DNA of 64,000 nucleotides from Sesamum alatum (GCA_034509735.1 JACGWO010000004.1:19139395-19203394); one strand, 5' to 3'; counted from the stretch's first letter, positions 11,201 to 24,289 are shown. Numbers and translations: made by a program. The notes: a model not told the origin generated them from the sequence alone.

Positions 11201-14200
11201 CAACTGAACTTTCAAATGTATGCGGACATCTAATTCTGATGATTGTTGTTTCGAGAAATCATTAGAATCTGAAAATGTTAGAGTTGACTGAATCATATAA
11301 CGCAAAACTTGTTAATCCATTCTTACCCCTTCAAACCAAGTCTCCTACAAGTAGCTGGTCCCGAACATGCTTTGTTATGTTCTCAAGGTGGCTTTCTGAG
11401 TTCCTATGTGCATTGTGGGAGAATAGGAAGGGATCCGTAAGCCTTGCTGTGGTTATCATTAACCTTCTAACCATTGACTTTTGAGCCGGTAGATGCTGTA
11501 TATGTGCATGGGGATTACTTCACTTATCAGTCAATTTTTATTAAATGACGAATCTTGGTACTTGCAGGAATTTGTATGTAAGGTATTTGCTTAGACTTGG
11601 CAGTGATAAATCATATTGAACTGACTCCTTGTGTATCTTTGAAGCAACAATTCTAATGGGCTGAGACCCTCATCTATTTTGACATTCTCAATTGAGCATT
11701 CACCATATGCGACATATAATGTTCTCGAAATACTTGGTTGGCTTATGAACTTGGCATTTTCTCAAATAAATCATGTCATTCTCACACTGTGTACTAATTC
11801 TATTCTCTTGGTCAGTGGTTAAGATATCCTTCCTCTGTGCCTCTGTCTCAAATTTGTCACTCGTGTTTCTTCGTCGGGGTGTCCAAAAATAGGGTTCAAT
11901 TTCCTATAAAGAAATTTTCCTTCAGCAATACCCTCGTATAAGTAATAATGCAACGCCACTAATTATAAATCATTATTTAAGGTTTTAATGTTAACACACA
12001 AAGTTTTCACCTTTTTTTCATCCAAGTTATAACCAAGTCAAATGAGCCCGTAAAAATGGGATGAAGGGGATAATGATTTGAGATAATAGTTTTGCCATAA
12101 TGATCTTGAATATTGAAAGGTAGGGTGAATTGGTACTGATATGATGGATTGATTAATAAATTTTATCTTCTTTCATCTGGAAAGATAATGAAAAAGATTC
12201 CATATTTCTTTTACATTAAAGGTCAATTACAATCACCTCCCCTGAGGTTTGGCATAATTATGAGTACTCCCTTGTTGTTTCAAAAATTACAAATACCCCC
12301 TGAAGTTTGTAATTTTTAACCAATAGCCTGAAATGGTCCATTTCGCCATTGATTTTTTTTTTTTAAATTGTAGAAATATCAGCTGAGACAAATTGCATTT
12401 TCCTCTGTGTAAAAAACGTTAGAAACCTTTCCCTGCGCATTTTTGTCCAAAAAAAATTAGAAAATTTTAAAAAATAATTCAATTTGCATAAGGGCATTTT
12501 GGTCGGTTCACCCATAAAAATAGATGGAAATGAGGTATTTGTTAGACAGTTACAAACCTCAGGGGGGTATTTGTAATTTTTAAAACGAGGGGTTATCCGT
12601 AATTATGCCAAACCTCAGTGGAGGTCATTGTAATTCACTCTTTATAATTAATTACTTCTTAGTAAACATTTCATCTAATTCGAAATGATTTTTTTTGGCT
12701 CGATAATTATTTATTATCACATGCATTTTTTGCATTGGCCTCTTCCATTAATTGAGAGAAGTCTATCCACATATTTTTCTCATTAATTTGAGAGAAATAT
12801 CAACCCATGCACATTTTTTACCTTTTATAGTAAAATGTAATTCGTGATCCCTGAACTTGAGGCGTTCTTAAGATGGATCATAGACTTTATTGAGATGGGT
12901 GAAACTCTCCCTCTTAGAACTTTATATGGGACTTTCATCTTGTACAGCTCAAGCAAAAGCACCGAAATAAAAGTAAACTAGTAATCAGATATGTAATAGA
13001 ACTTCATATAGTATTGTCTCAAATAATATATGAAGAAAGAATACAGTAAAGCTTTGCCAGAATGGCTATTGACTTGTAACTTTGTAACAACAAGATAGGC
13101 TGGCCTTGCTCCTGAGGTACATATCTAAAAGAGGATAAAGCCAACTTACAAGAACTGGATTTTCATGTGACTTGGGAGTTCAGACTAAAGCAAGTTCCTG
13201 AAATGTTCCTTACTAATATGTAATATCATGCAATGGTTCTCTTGAGAAGATGGTCACATTCAATGAAATATTGAAGGGAGCTATTCATGGGCATTGCTAA
13301 AAGAATTGAGAGAGTTTTTGCTATTTCCTTTTATAGATTGAGGGCCGCATTAAATTAGTATTGTTTTTTGTTTGGCACTGTTTTGGGTTGAAAAGAACAT
13401 TTCTTTCCATTTTGTTTTTCCGATAGGCAACAAGCGCTGGTGGGAAAGAGCAAGAAGCGATTAACTTTTTAGAAAAGAAGATGAAAAATGATCCTGCATT
13501 CTCCTATGAGGAAACTGTGCAGGTAAAAGAAAATGCCTAAAGTTGAGCCTTTTATTGATGTTGCAGTTTGGATACTGATCTGTTTGTTTGAGTATAGTTA
13601 GTAATGTATGTGCCAGGGTGATAACTTGTTTACTCTTCCCATCATGGCTCTGTGTTGGTCTCGAAATATAGACCACATGACTAACATACGACAGTGGAAC
13701 ACTCAAACTTTATATATGTGGATGCATCTATTGAGCATATTTATTCGTTACGTGTCGTACTTATGGAACCTGGGTGATCTCGATTTCTCTTGTTTTTTAA
13801 TTTGATTCCTATGAGCATGAACCCTATACCTATTTTTGTATTTAGTCATCCTAAGTAACTTTCCTCACTATCTTCTTATATTCCATGTCTGTAATATGCC
13901 AATTCATTGTGTCTCTACGTTAATGCGCTGTCTGCCTTTGCCATGAAGCTTCTGGCACTATGTTAGGTGCACCATTGTAGCTGGACAGTCTTAATTGGCC
14001 AGAGCTATTTGGTATTTATCTCTCTTATTGCTTTCATTCTCTGGTGGGTAACATAATTTCTAGTTGTAAGGATCATGTATTTGTGATGGGAATTGTTAGA
14101 GACAACCCTTTTACATAGCTTTATGTCTCACAGTAAAATCATGTCTGCATTTGGGCATTCCTTTTCCTTTTTTTGTATCCACAAATAGTGTCTATACGAT

Positions 14201-16577
14201 GCATGATTTAGCTTATAGGGGGAGTAGGAAAGCTTGTTGGTGGTGGGTTTCAGCAAAATGTATATCTAAAGCATTATATTTTTTGACTCTAGAATAGTTA
14301 TGACTTTTGTGTAGAAGGTAATTTGGGGTATTTAGGATCTTAGTTATTGGAAAGGTATACTAAAATGCAGCTACTGATTTAAGAATTTGAAATACATTCA
14401 ATTCCGAAATATATTTTCGGTACTACAAGTTTGTCCATATGTACTGTAGAGCTGTCTGACAGCAATATTAACATTTGTGTGTGCGTTCTTTGTCTATGTC
14501 TACTTTGATGTTTTAGATAAGATTATATCTGCTACCAAATTACCTATACTTCATGCTATTGTTCATTCAAGTGTGATTTGAAAAGTTTTCCAGAGCTAGT
14601 GATGATGGAAATGGTAATTGGATTGGAGTTTCCAAAAGACTTTGATGTGTTAATCGTGGATCTTATGAATGTGTTATCCTGGTCTTCTGAAAGTCTCTCC
14701 ATTAGTAACATTCAAATTGCATGCTGAAACCATACATCCTTGACATTTGATGAATGAGAAGATGGAAAAATATTATATGTATGCTGGGTGAATTCCCAAT
14801 ATTAGATTAGCGATCCACTTATGCATGTGTAAATGGACCATGTGTGCAGAAGAGTTCAATGTCTTGATCTCTAACCTTGAAAGAAATAGTCTTAAAACAC
14901 AAGGTAGCAGTTCTCTGTTGCTGGCTGGTGATGTATGTTGTTGTTCTATGACATGTTACAAATGTTCTTTAACTCAGTTTTACGTATTGTAATGCAAAAT
15001 GACAGTTGATGAGTACATGCTACAGTTCCACTTAATGAGATGATCAGAATTGGCCATGTCATCAGTATTGTTTTTTCCCGGGTTGGATATAATGTAATAA
15101 TTTGTTTTATGAAAAGCTCTTATTGTTTTCTCTTAGGTTTTACTAGCATTTGCCATAAAGTTGGTCAATTTCTCGAGTGATGGGCAAAATTGGCGGACTC
15201 CATGATGCTATATCATACATTTTGTTGAACCTCCACCAGAGCTTCCTTCAGATGCTTAAATAATATACCCTCTTAAAATTTTATTATCTTGAGAATCAGT
15301 ATGCTAAATTTACATATCATTATTTAAACAGAACTTCTGCAGGATCAAATGGTGCGTTCATAAATTTTTTTGACTTGAAATTGATGTCAATAGCCCTTCT
15401 GTTTCTGCACACTCAAAAGAGTAGCTATTAGCTGAAAGTTACTTATATTCGTAAACAGTCTTAGCTTTAATGACGCCGGGTTTCATGAATTTGCTTTCGT
15501 TTATATTTCCTCTTCTTGTAAATTACTTTTCAGAATTTTGTTAAGAGTACTCTGTTCAAAAGTGTGATTAGATCCAATTCAGTACTTTCTAGTCATCCAT
15601 TATCTGGTGGTGTTGATGCAAGTGTCATAGAATATCCAAGGGACAAGTATTACTTCTTGAGCAATGTTCGTCTGAACCAAAACGTTACGGGGACTTAGAC
15701 TAGCTAAACATCATTTAGGTGGAAAAATTGAATAATGATGGTTAATTGAAGTAGCATGTTGATGAAGCATGCTGGAAGAAGATTCACTTAGCCTCTGCAA
15801 TGGTACAATGAAGCCTTCTTGAGTTGAGTGTTTTCATCAGGGTCTGGGAAGAGGAGATTAACAAGGACGTGATGACTCTTGATTTAGAAAGTATTCTTTC
15901 TGGTTGAAAATCAGAAAAGATGCGTGCTCAAAAGTTAGAAAGAGCACTGCATTTGATCTAGTTGAAGAGATGGTATTTACGTATATGAAGTCTTTGGTTT
16001 CAGTATATTGTGCGATTCACATTGTTCTGAAAGTAGGGCAAGACTTTTTGTGTTTAATTCTTTTCATTAACATCAAGGTTAACATTTCAACTTACTGTAT
16101 TTGTAGACTGCGATTTCAGCTCTGCAATCTGTTCTACAGGAAGATTTCAAGGCCAGTGAAATTGAGGTAATCCTTTGTCTTCCTGTCTCTAAACAGAACC
16201 CACCCTCTTTACAATAGTTGTTTATTCTGTTTTGTGCTGGTCGCTCCTTGTTTTCCCTTTCGTCAACATGCTCTGAGCTTAGCAACTTATTTGTGGAGAT
16301 GTTCTTTACACCCAAAAAATTGGCATCTAAGTTGATTCTATACTGTTTTTTAAGTCATGAGCTTTCCGTATCTTGTCAAAAACCTGATTGTATTAGCGAA
16401 ACTTGGGCAAAATCAACTTCTCTTATCTTTTTGAGACGGAGAACAATGAATTGCTACTTCAATAAATCATTTGGTCTTTGCTAGGTCGGCGTTGTGAGGA
16501 AAGAAGACCCAGTTTTCAAAGTTTTGTCAACTGAAGAAATTGACGAGCATCTGACTGCAATCAGTGAGCGTGACTGA
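8204..16577 (+). CDS. PAA1: 20S proteasome subunit alpha type-6, nine exons
   Basis: A non-catalytic alpha-ring subunit of the 20S proteasome, the cytosolic and nuclear protease core that degrades ubiquitinated proteins. Exons are 8204-8279, 8429-8523, 8611-8692, 9708-9804, 10823-10881, 10982-11064, 13427-13522, 16107-16166 and 16485-16577. All introns are GT-AG and the joined frame is 741 bases, 246 residues plus TGA, the usual length of plant and animal alpha-6. Residues 9-31 form the proteasome alpha N-terminal signature beginning [20 protein letters not shown], including the YDR gate motif. Further conserved stretches are QKKVPDKLLD, the [11 protein letters not shown] region, [19 protein letters not shown]-like [16 protein letters not shown], and the EIEVGVV C-terminal strand. 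As expected for an alpha subunit, there is no propeptide or catalytic threonine. The start is fixed by the family N-terminus MSRGSGG. The paralogue number (PAA1 or PAA2) cannot be decided; the symbol denotes the family. Introns 6 and 7 (2.4 and 2.6 kb) are unusually long. Confidence 0.97.
9057..9364 (+). repeat. 159-base tandem duplication in intron 3
   Basis: Two adjacent copies (9057-9215 and 9216 to about 9364) both begin TAGATACAGATATAGTAATG and share the same order of motifs, including TTTGGAAAGGGG and CCACTCAAAAACAGAAA. They differ by scattered substitutions and small indels. The copies account for about 0.3 kb of the 1015-base intron. Confidence 0.8.
12221..12640. mobile_element. Hairpin MITE in intron 6, same family as 48849-49550
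   Basis: The arms are inverted repeats: AATTACAATCACCTCC near the left end pairs with GGAGGTCATTGTAATT at the right. Both arms carry the motifs CCTGAGGTTTGGCATAATTA and CAAATACCCCC seen at 48849-49550. No clear target duplication remains, which suggests an older insertion. It lies wholly within the 2.4-kb intron 6 of the proteasome gene, away from the splice sites. Confidence 0.7.
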
Positions 16578-17325
16578 CCCTGTTGAGTTTAGAGAACTGT
16601 ATGGTGACGGCGATGATGGGTAGGATGTTGTGGGTGTTCTATTTCTATACAGATAATCATACAATACCTTTCCCCTGGATCCATGATCCTTTGATCGCTG
16701 TGTTGATCGTATAATTTATGCATCTCAGTGTTGGTTATCATATAAGAAAAAATGCACATTTTACTGCAATTGATATCATAGTCCTGCACAGTTTCAGCTC
16801 ATGTGTGGTTTTGTTTTGAAGCAAAATGGTTGGTGCCTTTGCCATGTCATTAAGAGTGATCTCTCTCTCTCTCTCTCTGTGTGTGTCTGTGCTTATTATA
16901 ATGACAAATGACCTGTTTATTCTCTTCTAAAATATGGAATATGGAGTTCAGGTTTTCTTTATGTTATTGGGCATTTTGTTCAACTTCAGTCTCATGAGAC
17001 TGTCAATTCTCTTTTATGAAGCCATTTCCGGTCATCATTGAAAACCGCTTTGTCATTATCATGCCACCAAATGTCTGACTTGCGCAAGGAAGAGTCCCCA
17101 AAGCATTCAGAGTTTATTTGGCTAAATATATAAGTTTTTCAAAGTATTTAACATGCTTGAGAGCTCGTAAGGACAACATAAAGAGAGTACTTTGTATTTT
17201 TAGCGATAATTATATTTACACCTTTTAATTTATGGTTTGTTTATACGAATTGCTCTTGTCTTTTGAATTATACAGACCTACAGAAAATGTCACATTATTT
17301 ATACGAATCATTCCCTACTTCTTGG
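16578..17325. other. 3' flank of the proteasome gene
   Basis: This holds the presumed 3' UTR and spacer. No canonical AATAAA was found close to the stop codon. A (CT)9(GT)4 microsatellite sits at 16861-16886. The last 8 bases (CTTCTTGG) are the target duplication of the hAT element that follows. Confidence 0.5.
16861..16886 (+). repeat. CT/GT microsatellite
   Basis: Nine CT units are followed by four GT units, about 280 bases downstream of the proteasome stop codon. Confidence 0.9.
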
Positions 17326-20300
17326 TAGGCCCGTAAATAGGTCCAATATATTCAGGCATAGACCCATTATAATAGGTCTAGATTTAGGTCCAGGCCTTTT
17401 ATTTAAAATTAGACCCAATTCCAAACCCACCAAATTAAAAGAATTGGGTCTGGTCGGATATTATACCCGCTTTTACCCAAACATACCCAGACCCATCCCA
17501 ATTTTCTTTTCCATCCCCGTAAAGTTCATCTGTTGATCTGCTTTCTCTCTTTCTTCTCTCATCAACCTCACTCTGTCTCCAAAGCTGCCGCCGCCAATGT
17601 TCGAGTACCAGACGAGCGGAAGAAAATAGTGAGGAAGCCATGGATGTTTTGGTGAAAGCTTTTTGTGTATTTCTGATAATTGAGAAAAGGGAGCTGAAGC
17701 CTCTTTAAATACAAGCAAGGAAGGCGGGAGACAGTTAGAAATATCTATAACTATCTAACCACTTCACAACTAATATGCCACATAGGCGCCAACTAATCAC
17801 CAACAAGAAAAAAAGAGGGCCCAACAGTGAAGGTGCTATTTACGCTTATAAAGTCGCAAATACAATACGAATTAACGAAATCGTTCATCTTCTTCATGCA
17901 GCATCTGAAACCCTGAAACTCAGCCTGCAACTGCAATGGTGGTGCGAGAATCACGATCACCCCCTACTGTAACAGCCACCACCACCTTTGCCACCGTCGC
18001 CACCGGCCCACCGTCATCTACGTCGTGTCCTTCGTCATATTCGTCGGTTCAGCGCACTCTTTTGATTTAAGGTTTTTTCTGCCTCGTCTTTTTTTACCAA
18101 CTACCAAGTAAGCTCTCGTGTTCTTAGCCCAAGTCTAAAATTCTTCCTTGAACGTTGTTGGCTATTTGTTTTGGTGATGTGGGTGGTTTTTGTTCTGTTG
18201 GGAGACCGGCCTTAGCTTTGTAAAGTTAGGGGAAAATGAGCAAAATTATCTAACTTAATGGTAGAGGGAAAGTTTCAGAACTTCTATAATTTTGAAACAA
18301 TTCAATGATGGCCAGTTTTGGGAAGTAGTAGTGATATATGGGTTAACTCAAGTAGTAGTGAAAACTATTCAATGATGGCCAGTTTTGTATAATGTATGTT
18401 CTTCAAGTTACAGTTTTTAACTGTTGAAGAAGTTTCTTGGAGGCCCATTTGATGAATACGTGAATGGTTGTACTGAAATTATGATGTTTTTGGTTGTGTG
18501 TTTTGGTGTTAATTTGTTTACTTGTTTGTTTTTTCTTGTGACTTTGCAGAGATATAGAAAACCAACTTGCGAGTTTCGATTGTTCTGCTGTTGTCTAGCT
18601 CTTATGAACTTGTTTTCTGCTGCTGCTGTTTTCCTTATTTTATCAATGTTCTGCTGTTAATTGTAATATTTGGGTACTAAAATCTTTTAATATGTTGCTG
18701 TTTCATTTGGAATTCTAGTAATTTTTGTTGCTTTCCTACTTGCTATGAGGGTCACAGAAGCTTGCCGCTGAAAGGAAAAGTTGAAAGTCTGTAACTTAAA
18801 ATTTAATGTCAGGAAAAGTTTAAGTTCATATCCTTGATCTTGACTCTCAATGAAGTTCATTGAGAGGAAAATTTCTTCTAATGATTTCCAGTAGACTTAC
18901 TTGAAAAAGAATGAAATTCTACTTTTCAACTAGTTCAAGAATGAAATAAGAAATAAGAAATCAAATTAAGTACCTAAACTCTCCTTTATGATCCCACGCT
19001 CTATTGTCAGGTTTAACAATATCAGCTCCACCAAGTGAATCAAGTCCACCTACACCACTTGCTTCCTCTGCAAGTAGTGAGGAGGTGTCTAATCAATTTA
19101 GAGGAGCAAAAAGAAAGACATCGGATGTATGGCAACACTTGACAAAAGTGAGAGGTTTGAATGGTGTCATACAAGCTAAGTGCAACTATTTTGAGAAGCT
19201 TTTGTCAGGTAAACCCGAATACGGGACAACACATTTAAGGAAACATTTGACAAATGCTTGTCCACATTTTAAGTTAGAACCTAGAAGTGGTTCTACCAGT
19301 GGAAGTCCTAGGAATGATTTTAAGTTTGATCAACTTAAAAGTCGTAGGGACTTAGAAATTGCTTGCATTAAACACAAGTTTCCGTTCGACATTGGTGAAT
19401 ATGATTATTTTGAAACCTTTTTGAATGGTTTGAATCCAAATTTCAAACTCCTTTGTTGAAACACTATTCGGGCTGATGTGATTAGTGTTTATGAAGAGGA
19501 AAAAGTCAAAGTTTATAAGTTGTTGGATGGAGTTAAAAGTAAAATCTCATTGACTACTGATGTTTGGACATCGGATCATTCACGTCTTGCATATTGCTGC
19601 TTGACTTCACATTTCATCGATGATAATTGAGAGTTACAAAAGAAGATTTTTGCTTTTAAGAATATTCCTTATCCACATGAGTTACAAAAGACATTTGATA
19701 CTGCTTTATGTCAATATAATTTGAATGATAAGACGCGAGTGACCATGGATGTGTCCAATCGGTGGACTCAACTTATGAGTTATTTGAGACGGCTTTGCCT
19801 TTAAAGGAAGCTTTCTCTCGCCTGCAAAGGATATATAAGCAGTATCAATTTAATCCAATCGATTCAGAATGGGAAGCAGCTAAAGTTGTACATGACTGTT
19901 TGAAAATCTTTTATGAAGCCACACGATATTTTAGTGGTAGCAAATACCCAACTTCTAACGTACTTTTTTCGGATGTCTGTGAGATTCAATTGAAGATGAC
20001 TGAATGGAGAAATACTGAACATGAATTCGTTTGAAATATGTCTGGCCCCATGAAGGCGAAATTTGATAAATACTGGGATGAGTGTTGTTTGGTTTTAGCT
20101 CTTCCTGTTGTTTTTTATCCTAGGTTCAAAATGGATTTAGTTGAGTTTTTCTACACAAGGATTTACGGTTCCGCAGCTGATTCATACATTCGTAGAATTT
20201 GTAACACTTTGATTAATCTATTTGTTGAGTATGGTGCGATGAATCACATGTTTCAGTCAATAGGAAATCGGAGTTGGACATTTATTTAGAGGAGGTAAGA

Positions 20301-21283
20301 TTTCCTAAAACAGACACATTTAATATTTTAGATTGGTTGAGAACTAATGGTCTTAGACTACCTACGTTAGCTAAGATAACCCGTGATGTTTTAGCTGTTC
20401 CAGCTACTACTGTTGCATCAGAGGCATCATTTAGTGTTGGAGGCCGGGTTATTGATGAATCACGCGCATGTTTGCTTCCGGATGCAGTAGAAGCACTGAT
20501 TGTTACTGATGATTGGATCGGACCAATTTCGAAAAAAGGTAAGCAAAATCAGTTGATCTTCTAATTTTTTGAAATTTAAATTATTTTGACATAATATTTT
20601 TTCTCTTTTTTTTTTTTCTAATTTATAGTTGCAAGCGACGTGGAATTACCTAGAAGCCAAGCATAGAGATCAATTAAATAGGACGATGTAAATAGGTCAA
20701 ATTATTACTTATTAGAAGTTTGCTCTTATTGATTACTGAAAAAATCAGTATTTTAATATTTTTTATGCCGTTTTCCCATTGTGCAGGTCCTTCAGTTGGG
20801 ATCGTGGGTTCCTTTTGTGAAGCTCGAAATACTAGTTCATGACCTCTTTATGCTCTCTTTCTTGTAATATATACGTATTGTTGGTTTAGTTAAAACAAAT
20901 GTGTACTTGAGCATGCACTTTTGTGTTCATTTAGTTGAATAATTTTGGGTGTGTTCAATGAGATGCAACTCTCTTAACTTGGGCATTAAATTGTAATCTT
21001 TTGTTGTTCTTTATTTCAAATTTGATTTGTTTTTTTCGCTTGAGGTTTGGGTGTTTTTTTGGTGTATATATTGTATATTTTTCCTTTTTTCTACAACTAC
21101 CAACAAATGCAAATGTACAAAACAAAATTAAAAGGAGGTCGGGTTCGGACCCGACCCGAATTTTCGGGTCTGGTATGTTAAACCCATTTCTCAGACCCGT
21201 CGGGTCAGGTCCAACAATATATGAATGGGTAATTGCTGGGCGTGGGTCTGAGCCTAGGTAAAATAGACCCATTTACAGGCCTA
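17326..21283 (+). mobile_element. Full-length hAT DNA transposon with 8-base TSD
   Basis: The ends are imperfect inverted repeats: TAGGCCCGTAAATAGGTC at the left and, reverse-complemented, TAGGCCTGTAAATGGGTC at the right. The element is flanked by perfect CTTCTTGG duplications at 17318-17325 and 21284-21291. An 8-base duplication is diagnostic of hAT insertion. Subterminal GGGTC/GACCC motifs cluster at both ends (17326-17490 and 21135-21270), the kind of short repeat that hAT transposases bind. The 3958-base element carries a broken transposase gene and is about 750 bases downstream of the proteasome stop codon. Confidence 0.93.
19004..20564 (+). pseudogene. hAT transposase, BED zinc-finger type, broken
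   Basis: Fragments appear in the expected order. A BED-type zinc finger (SDVWQHLTKV, then GTTHLRKHLTNAC) lies in 19004-19459. The first catalytic segment (SLTTDVWTSDHSRLAYC) lies at about 19545-19605 after an in-frame stop. An RW and STYELFETALPLKEAF segment lies at 19745-19840 with a frameshift between them. The C-terminal hATC dimerisation domain (VASEASFSVGGRVIDESR, LLPDAVEALIVTDDWI) lies at 20274-20564. The part normally carrying the second catalytic Asp appears shortened, because SHFIDDN and the following PYPH segment run almost directly into RW. The BED finger has Phe where the second Cys is expected (KCNYF). It could not make active transposase; the ends might still be mobilised by an active relative. 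Confidence 0.88.
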
Positions 21284-21303
21284 CTTCTTGGAAAATACCC
21301 CAA

Positions 21304-22135
21304 GGGTGCGTTTACTTTGATGTAATAGGTTGAATAACACTAATAATGTAGAATTATCCTACGTTTACATTGCAAGATAAGGGCCCAATTTTTTTTGCCG
21401 GGCCTTACTAATTCACTGTAGAAGTGGGATAATTCAACCCACCTCTCTAGGTGGGTTGAGTTATCCGGCATTTAATGAGGAAGAAAAATGATTTCAAATG
21501 TCAAATGCGCCCTTATTTTACCTTTCCAAATTACAAAATTTACCCTCAACTACCCAATTGTACATATTTATGTTGTCTTTAATTATTTATATTATGTATA
21601 TAATTTACCCTCAACTACCCAATTACACAGTTTGTTTAAATCTATATTATGTATATAATTATAAATTATAAATATATAATTATTGTATAATATAAATTTA
21701 AAAAATAAAATTATTGTATAAAATAAATTTGAAAATTTGTAAAATAAATTTTAAATTTATATTATGTGGGTTGTGGTAGACAAGGGCCTGGGGGGGGGGG
21801 GAGCGGTGATGGGGGTTTTGTTTTATTTATATTATATAAAAATAATAATTTTATTTTTTGTAATTTATTATTGTAAAATACTTATTCAATTTTAATCGAT
21901 TAGACTAGGGTTTCATACAATATAAATTTGGCTCTAAACACGAAAGGAGCATAAAAGTCATTTGAAAGTAAAAAATAATCTATCCATCAAAGTAAACAAA
22001 CTTACTAAATGTAATTAGAAAAACAATATCCCACAATGTAAACAACTTATAATTAATTCAGAGCTTTTTTATCATACATATAATTATATCTATCTTATCA
22101 TCGATTTAATCGAATATTCAAAGTAAACGCAACTC
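21304..22135. mobile_element. Terminal-inverted-repeat MITE, superfamily unresolved
   Basis: The left end GGTGCGTTTACTTTGAT pairs with the right end ATTCAAAGTAAACGCA over about 17 bases. The interior is AT-rich and non-coding, with a G run at 21791-21802. No clear target duplication was found; CAA lies next to both ends but is too short to rely on. It begins 12 bases after the right target duplication of the hAT element. Confidence 0.6.
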
Positions 22136-22545
22136 AAGTGATTTTCTTGGAATAGTGAACTCAAAGAATCTAGGCTCCTTCCCGGCGCACGCTTATCCTC
22201 CAGACTATAGGCATTACAAGAGTAATCCTGGACATCAAGCAAAGGCTAAGGCGTATATGGAAAACACCCAACCCAATTCATTGCATACATCTAGGGCAAG
22301 GAGGTTATGTGTTTGCGATTCAATAATCCGGATGATTGTTTCATGGTGCTAGCAGGAGGACCTTTGGTTCCTATACAATGGTTATCTAGGAGTAAATTTT
22401 GACTTCCTAGCAGTATTTAATGGGTTAAATGACATCCCTAGATCCAACTAGATCCATTGACATCCCTAGATCCAACTACCTAACCTGCCCTTCCAATATT
22501 TTGACTTCCTAGCATTATTTAATGGGTTAAATGAAAATTATTTAA
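22136..22545. other. Short spacer with direct repeats
   Basis: No gene. A segment containing TTGACTTCCTAGCA followed by TATTTAATGGGTTAAATGA occurs twice (about 22400-22430 and 22500-22534), and ACATCCCTAGATCCAACTA also occurs twice between them. This is a small local duplication. Confidence 0.6.
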
Positions 22546-22620
22546 TGTGATATTGCAGAGGAGTAAATTATGCCTTATAAAAAAAAAAAGTAGTAGTTTA
22601 CCTCTTTATGTTTTTCAAAA

Positions 22621-24289
22621 AGGGATTATTAGACTCCCGTTTCCTTAAGTTTGGTGTAATTATACGTAGACCCCATGTGGTTTGAAAATTATAGTACCCC
22701 TGATTATAAAACATGTCAAGACCTCCAAACAAAGACTAAAATGAAACATAAAAATTTGAAAAACTAAAAATGCAAAATTGCCCAATATGTATTGAAACGA
22801 ATTGAAATGAACAGAGACCTTATACTAACAAGACAAAACTATAGGGAGTATTTTATGCTATTATTAATATATCACAAAGGATATAAAAGGGCAAAATATT
22901 TTTTTAGTCCCGTTAAACAGGGTCAAACTCGTTTTTGGTACCATTACTTTTGCAAGTGTAGCTTTTGGTCCCGTTAAACTCATTTTCAAGCTCTTTTGGT
23001 CATGTGCGTTGCACATGACTGTTAAATTCCGTTAGTTGCCGTTAAGTCCTCCATTTTGGAGGGAAAAGTCATATGATTCTGGCCAAAAGGTGGGAAAATT
23101 GACATGTGTTAGGGCTCCACTCCCCCCCCAATTTCATTCCCCCTTGTTTCTCTTCCATTTCTTCACTTTTTATGTTCTTTTCCTCCCTTCTCCCCACTTC
23201 ATTCCCCATTTTTGCCTACTTTTTTTTTTTTTTTATGTATATATATATATATATATATTTTCCAGCAAGCAAGATGTTTTCGCTATTGTGGGATACAAGA
23301 ATTTTGATTTGTCTATGAGGTCCTCATACGAGCTTGTATCCCACAATAGAAAAAACATCTTGGTTGTATAGATGAGGAGGATGATGCCATTGTTTAGCAA
23401 CTTATAATATAATATTGCAATATATATATATATATATCAAGTAGGCAAAAATGGAGGATGAAGTGGGGAGAAGGGAATTAAAGAAGATAAAGAGTGAAGA
23501 AATGGAAGAGAAACAAGGGAGAATGAAATTGGGGGGAGTGGAGCCTTAATATATGATAATTTTTCCACCTTTAGGCCAGAATCACGTGACTTTTTCCTCC
23601 AAAATGGAGGACTTAACGACAGCTAACGGAGTTTAATAGTCATGTGCAACCTGTTTGGGACCAAAAGAGCTTCAAAATGGGTTTAACGGGACCAAAAAAG
23701 TACGCTTACAAAAATAATGGTTCCAAAAACGAGTTTGACCCTATTTAACGGGACTAAAAAAATATTTTTCCCAGATATAAAATTTATTTTGTCGCAGTGA
23801 TATTGATTTATCATAAATATGTCTTCTAGAATATTTAGTTAAATACATAATATAGTATATATATAGTTTTATAGTGTATATATATGTTAAGAGCTAAAGT
23901 TATTTTTACCGATCTAATTTATTTATTAATTAATGATTAAAATATAATAATACTTTAATTGTAAAAGTAGCAATTTATTGAATATATTACATTATTTTCT
24001 CTTATATATTAATTTAATTATATATAAGTACAGATGCATAAGTGTGTGAAATGTATAAGGATAATTTGGTCAAAAAATTATTTATTTGACCTACAATAAG
24101 TCAACCAAAGGCAAAAATGGATTGCAATCAACTTTTTTGCTGATGTCAGCAAATTTTGTCAATTTTATTAATTGAAGGATCTATTTGTTGGATGAAAATA
24201 AAAGTAAGGGTACTAGGTGTAATTTCTCAAATCACAGGAGATCTAGGTGTAAGTACACCAAACCCCGAGGGAGGGGAGTGTAATTTCTC
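22621..24289. mobile_element. Hairpin element with perfect 9-base TSD, interrupted by another
   Basis: The left end includes AAGTTTGGTGTAATTATACG; the right end, reverse-complemented, includes GGGTTTGGTGTACTTACACC, with further matching blocks on the inner side (ACTCCC, GTACCC). TTTTCAAAA flanks both sides at 22612-22620 and 24290-24298. The element is interrupted by 22889-23773. Most of 23800-24180 is AT-rich filler with no coding potential. Confidence 0.75.
22889..23773. mobile_element. Long-hairpin Mutator-like MITE with perfect 9-base TSD, nested
   Basis: The ends GGGCAAAATATTTTTTTAGT and ACTAAAAAAATATTTTTCCC are inverted, and pairing extends through most of the 885 bases, including CTCCATTTTGGAGG-type blocks and a central pair around ATTGTGGGATACAAG and CTTGTATCCCACAAT. 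GATATAAAA flanks both sides (22880-22888 and 23774-23782). Such a transcript would fold into a near-perfect hairpin. AT dinucleotide runs at 23236-23258 and 23418-23437 sit in matching positions of the two arms. Confidence 0.85.

Noticed and set aside
12221..12640. 9-base target duplication for the intron-6 MITE
   Set aside because: Flanks TACATTAAA and TTTATAATT do not match well enough; the element call rests on inverted arms only.
23036..23371. 111-codon frame rich in Phe/Pro/Tyr
   Set aside because: Lies in one arm of the hairpin element 22889-23773, with AT dinucleotide runs coding the Tyr-Ile repeats.
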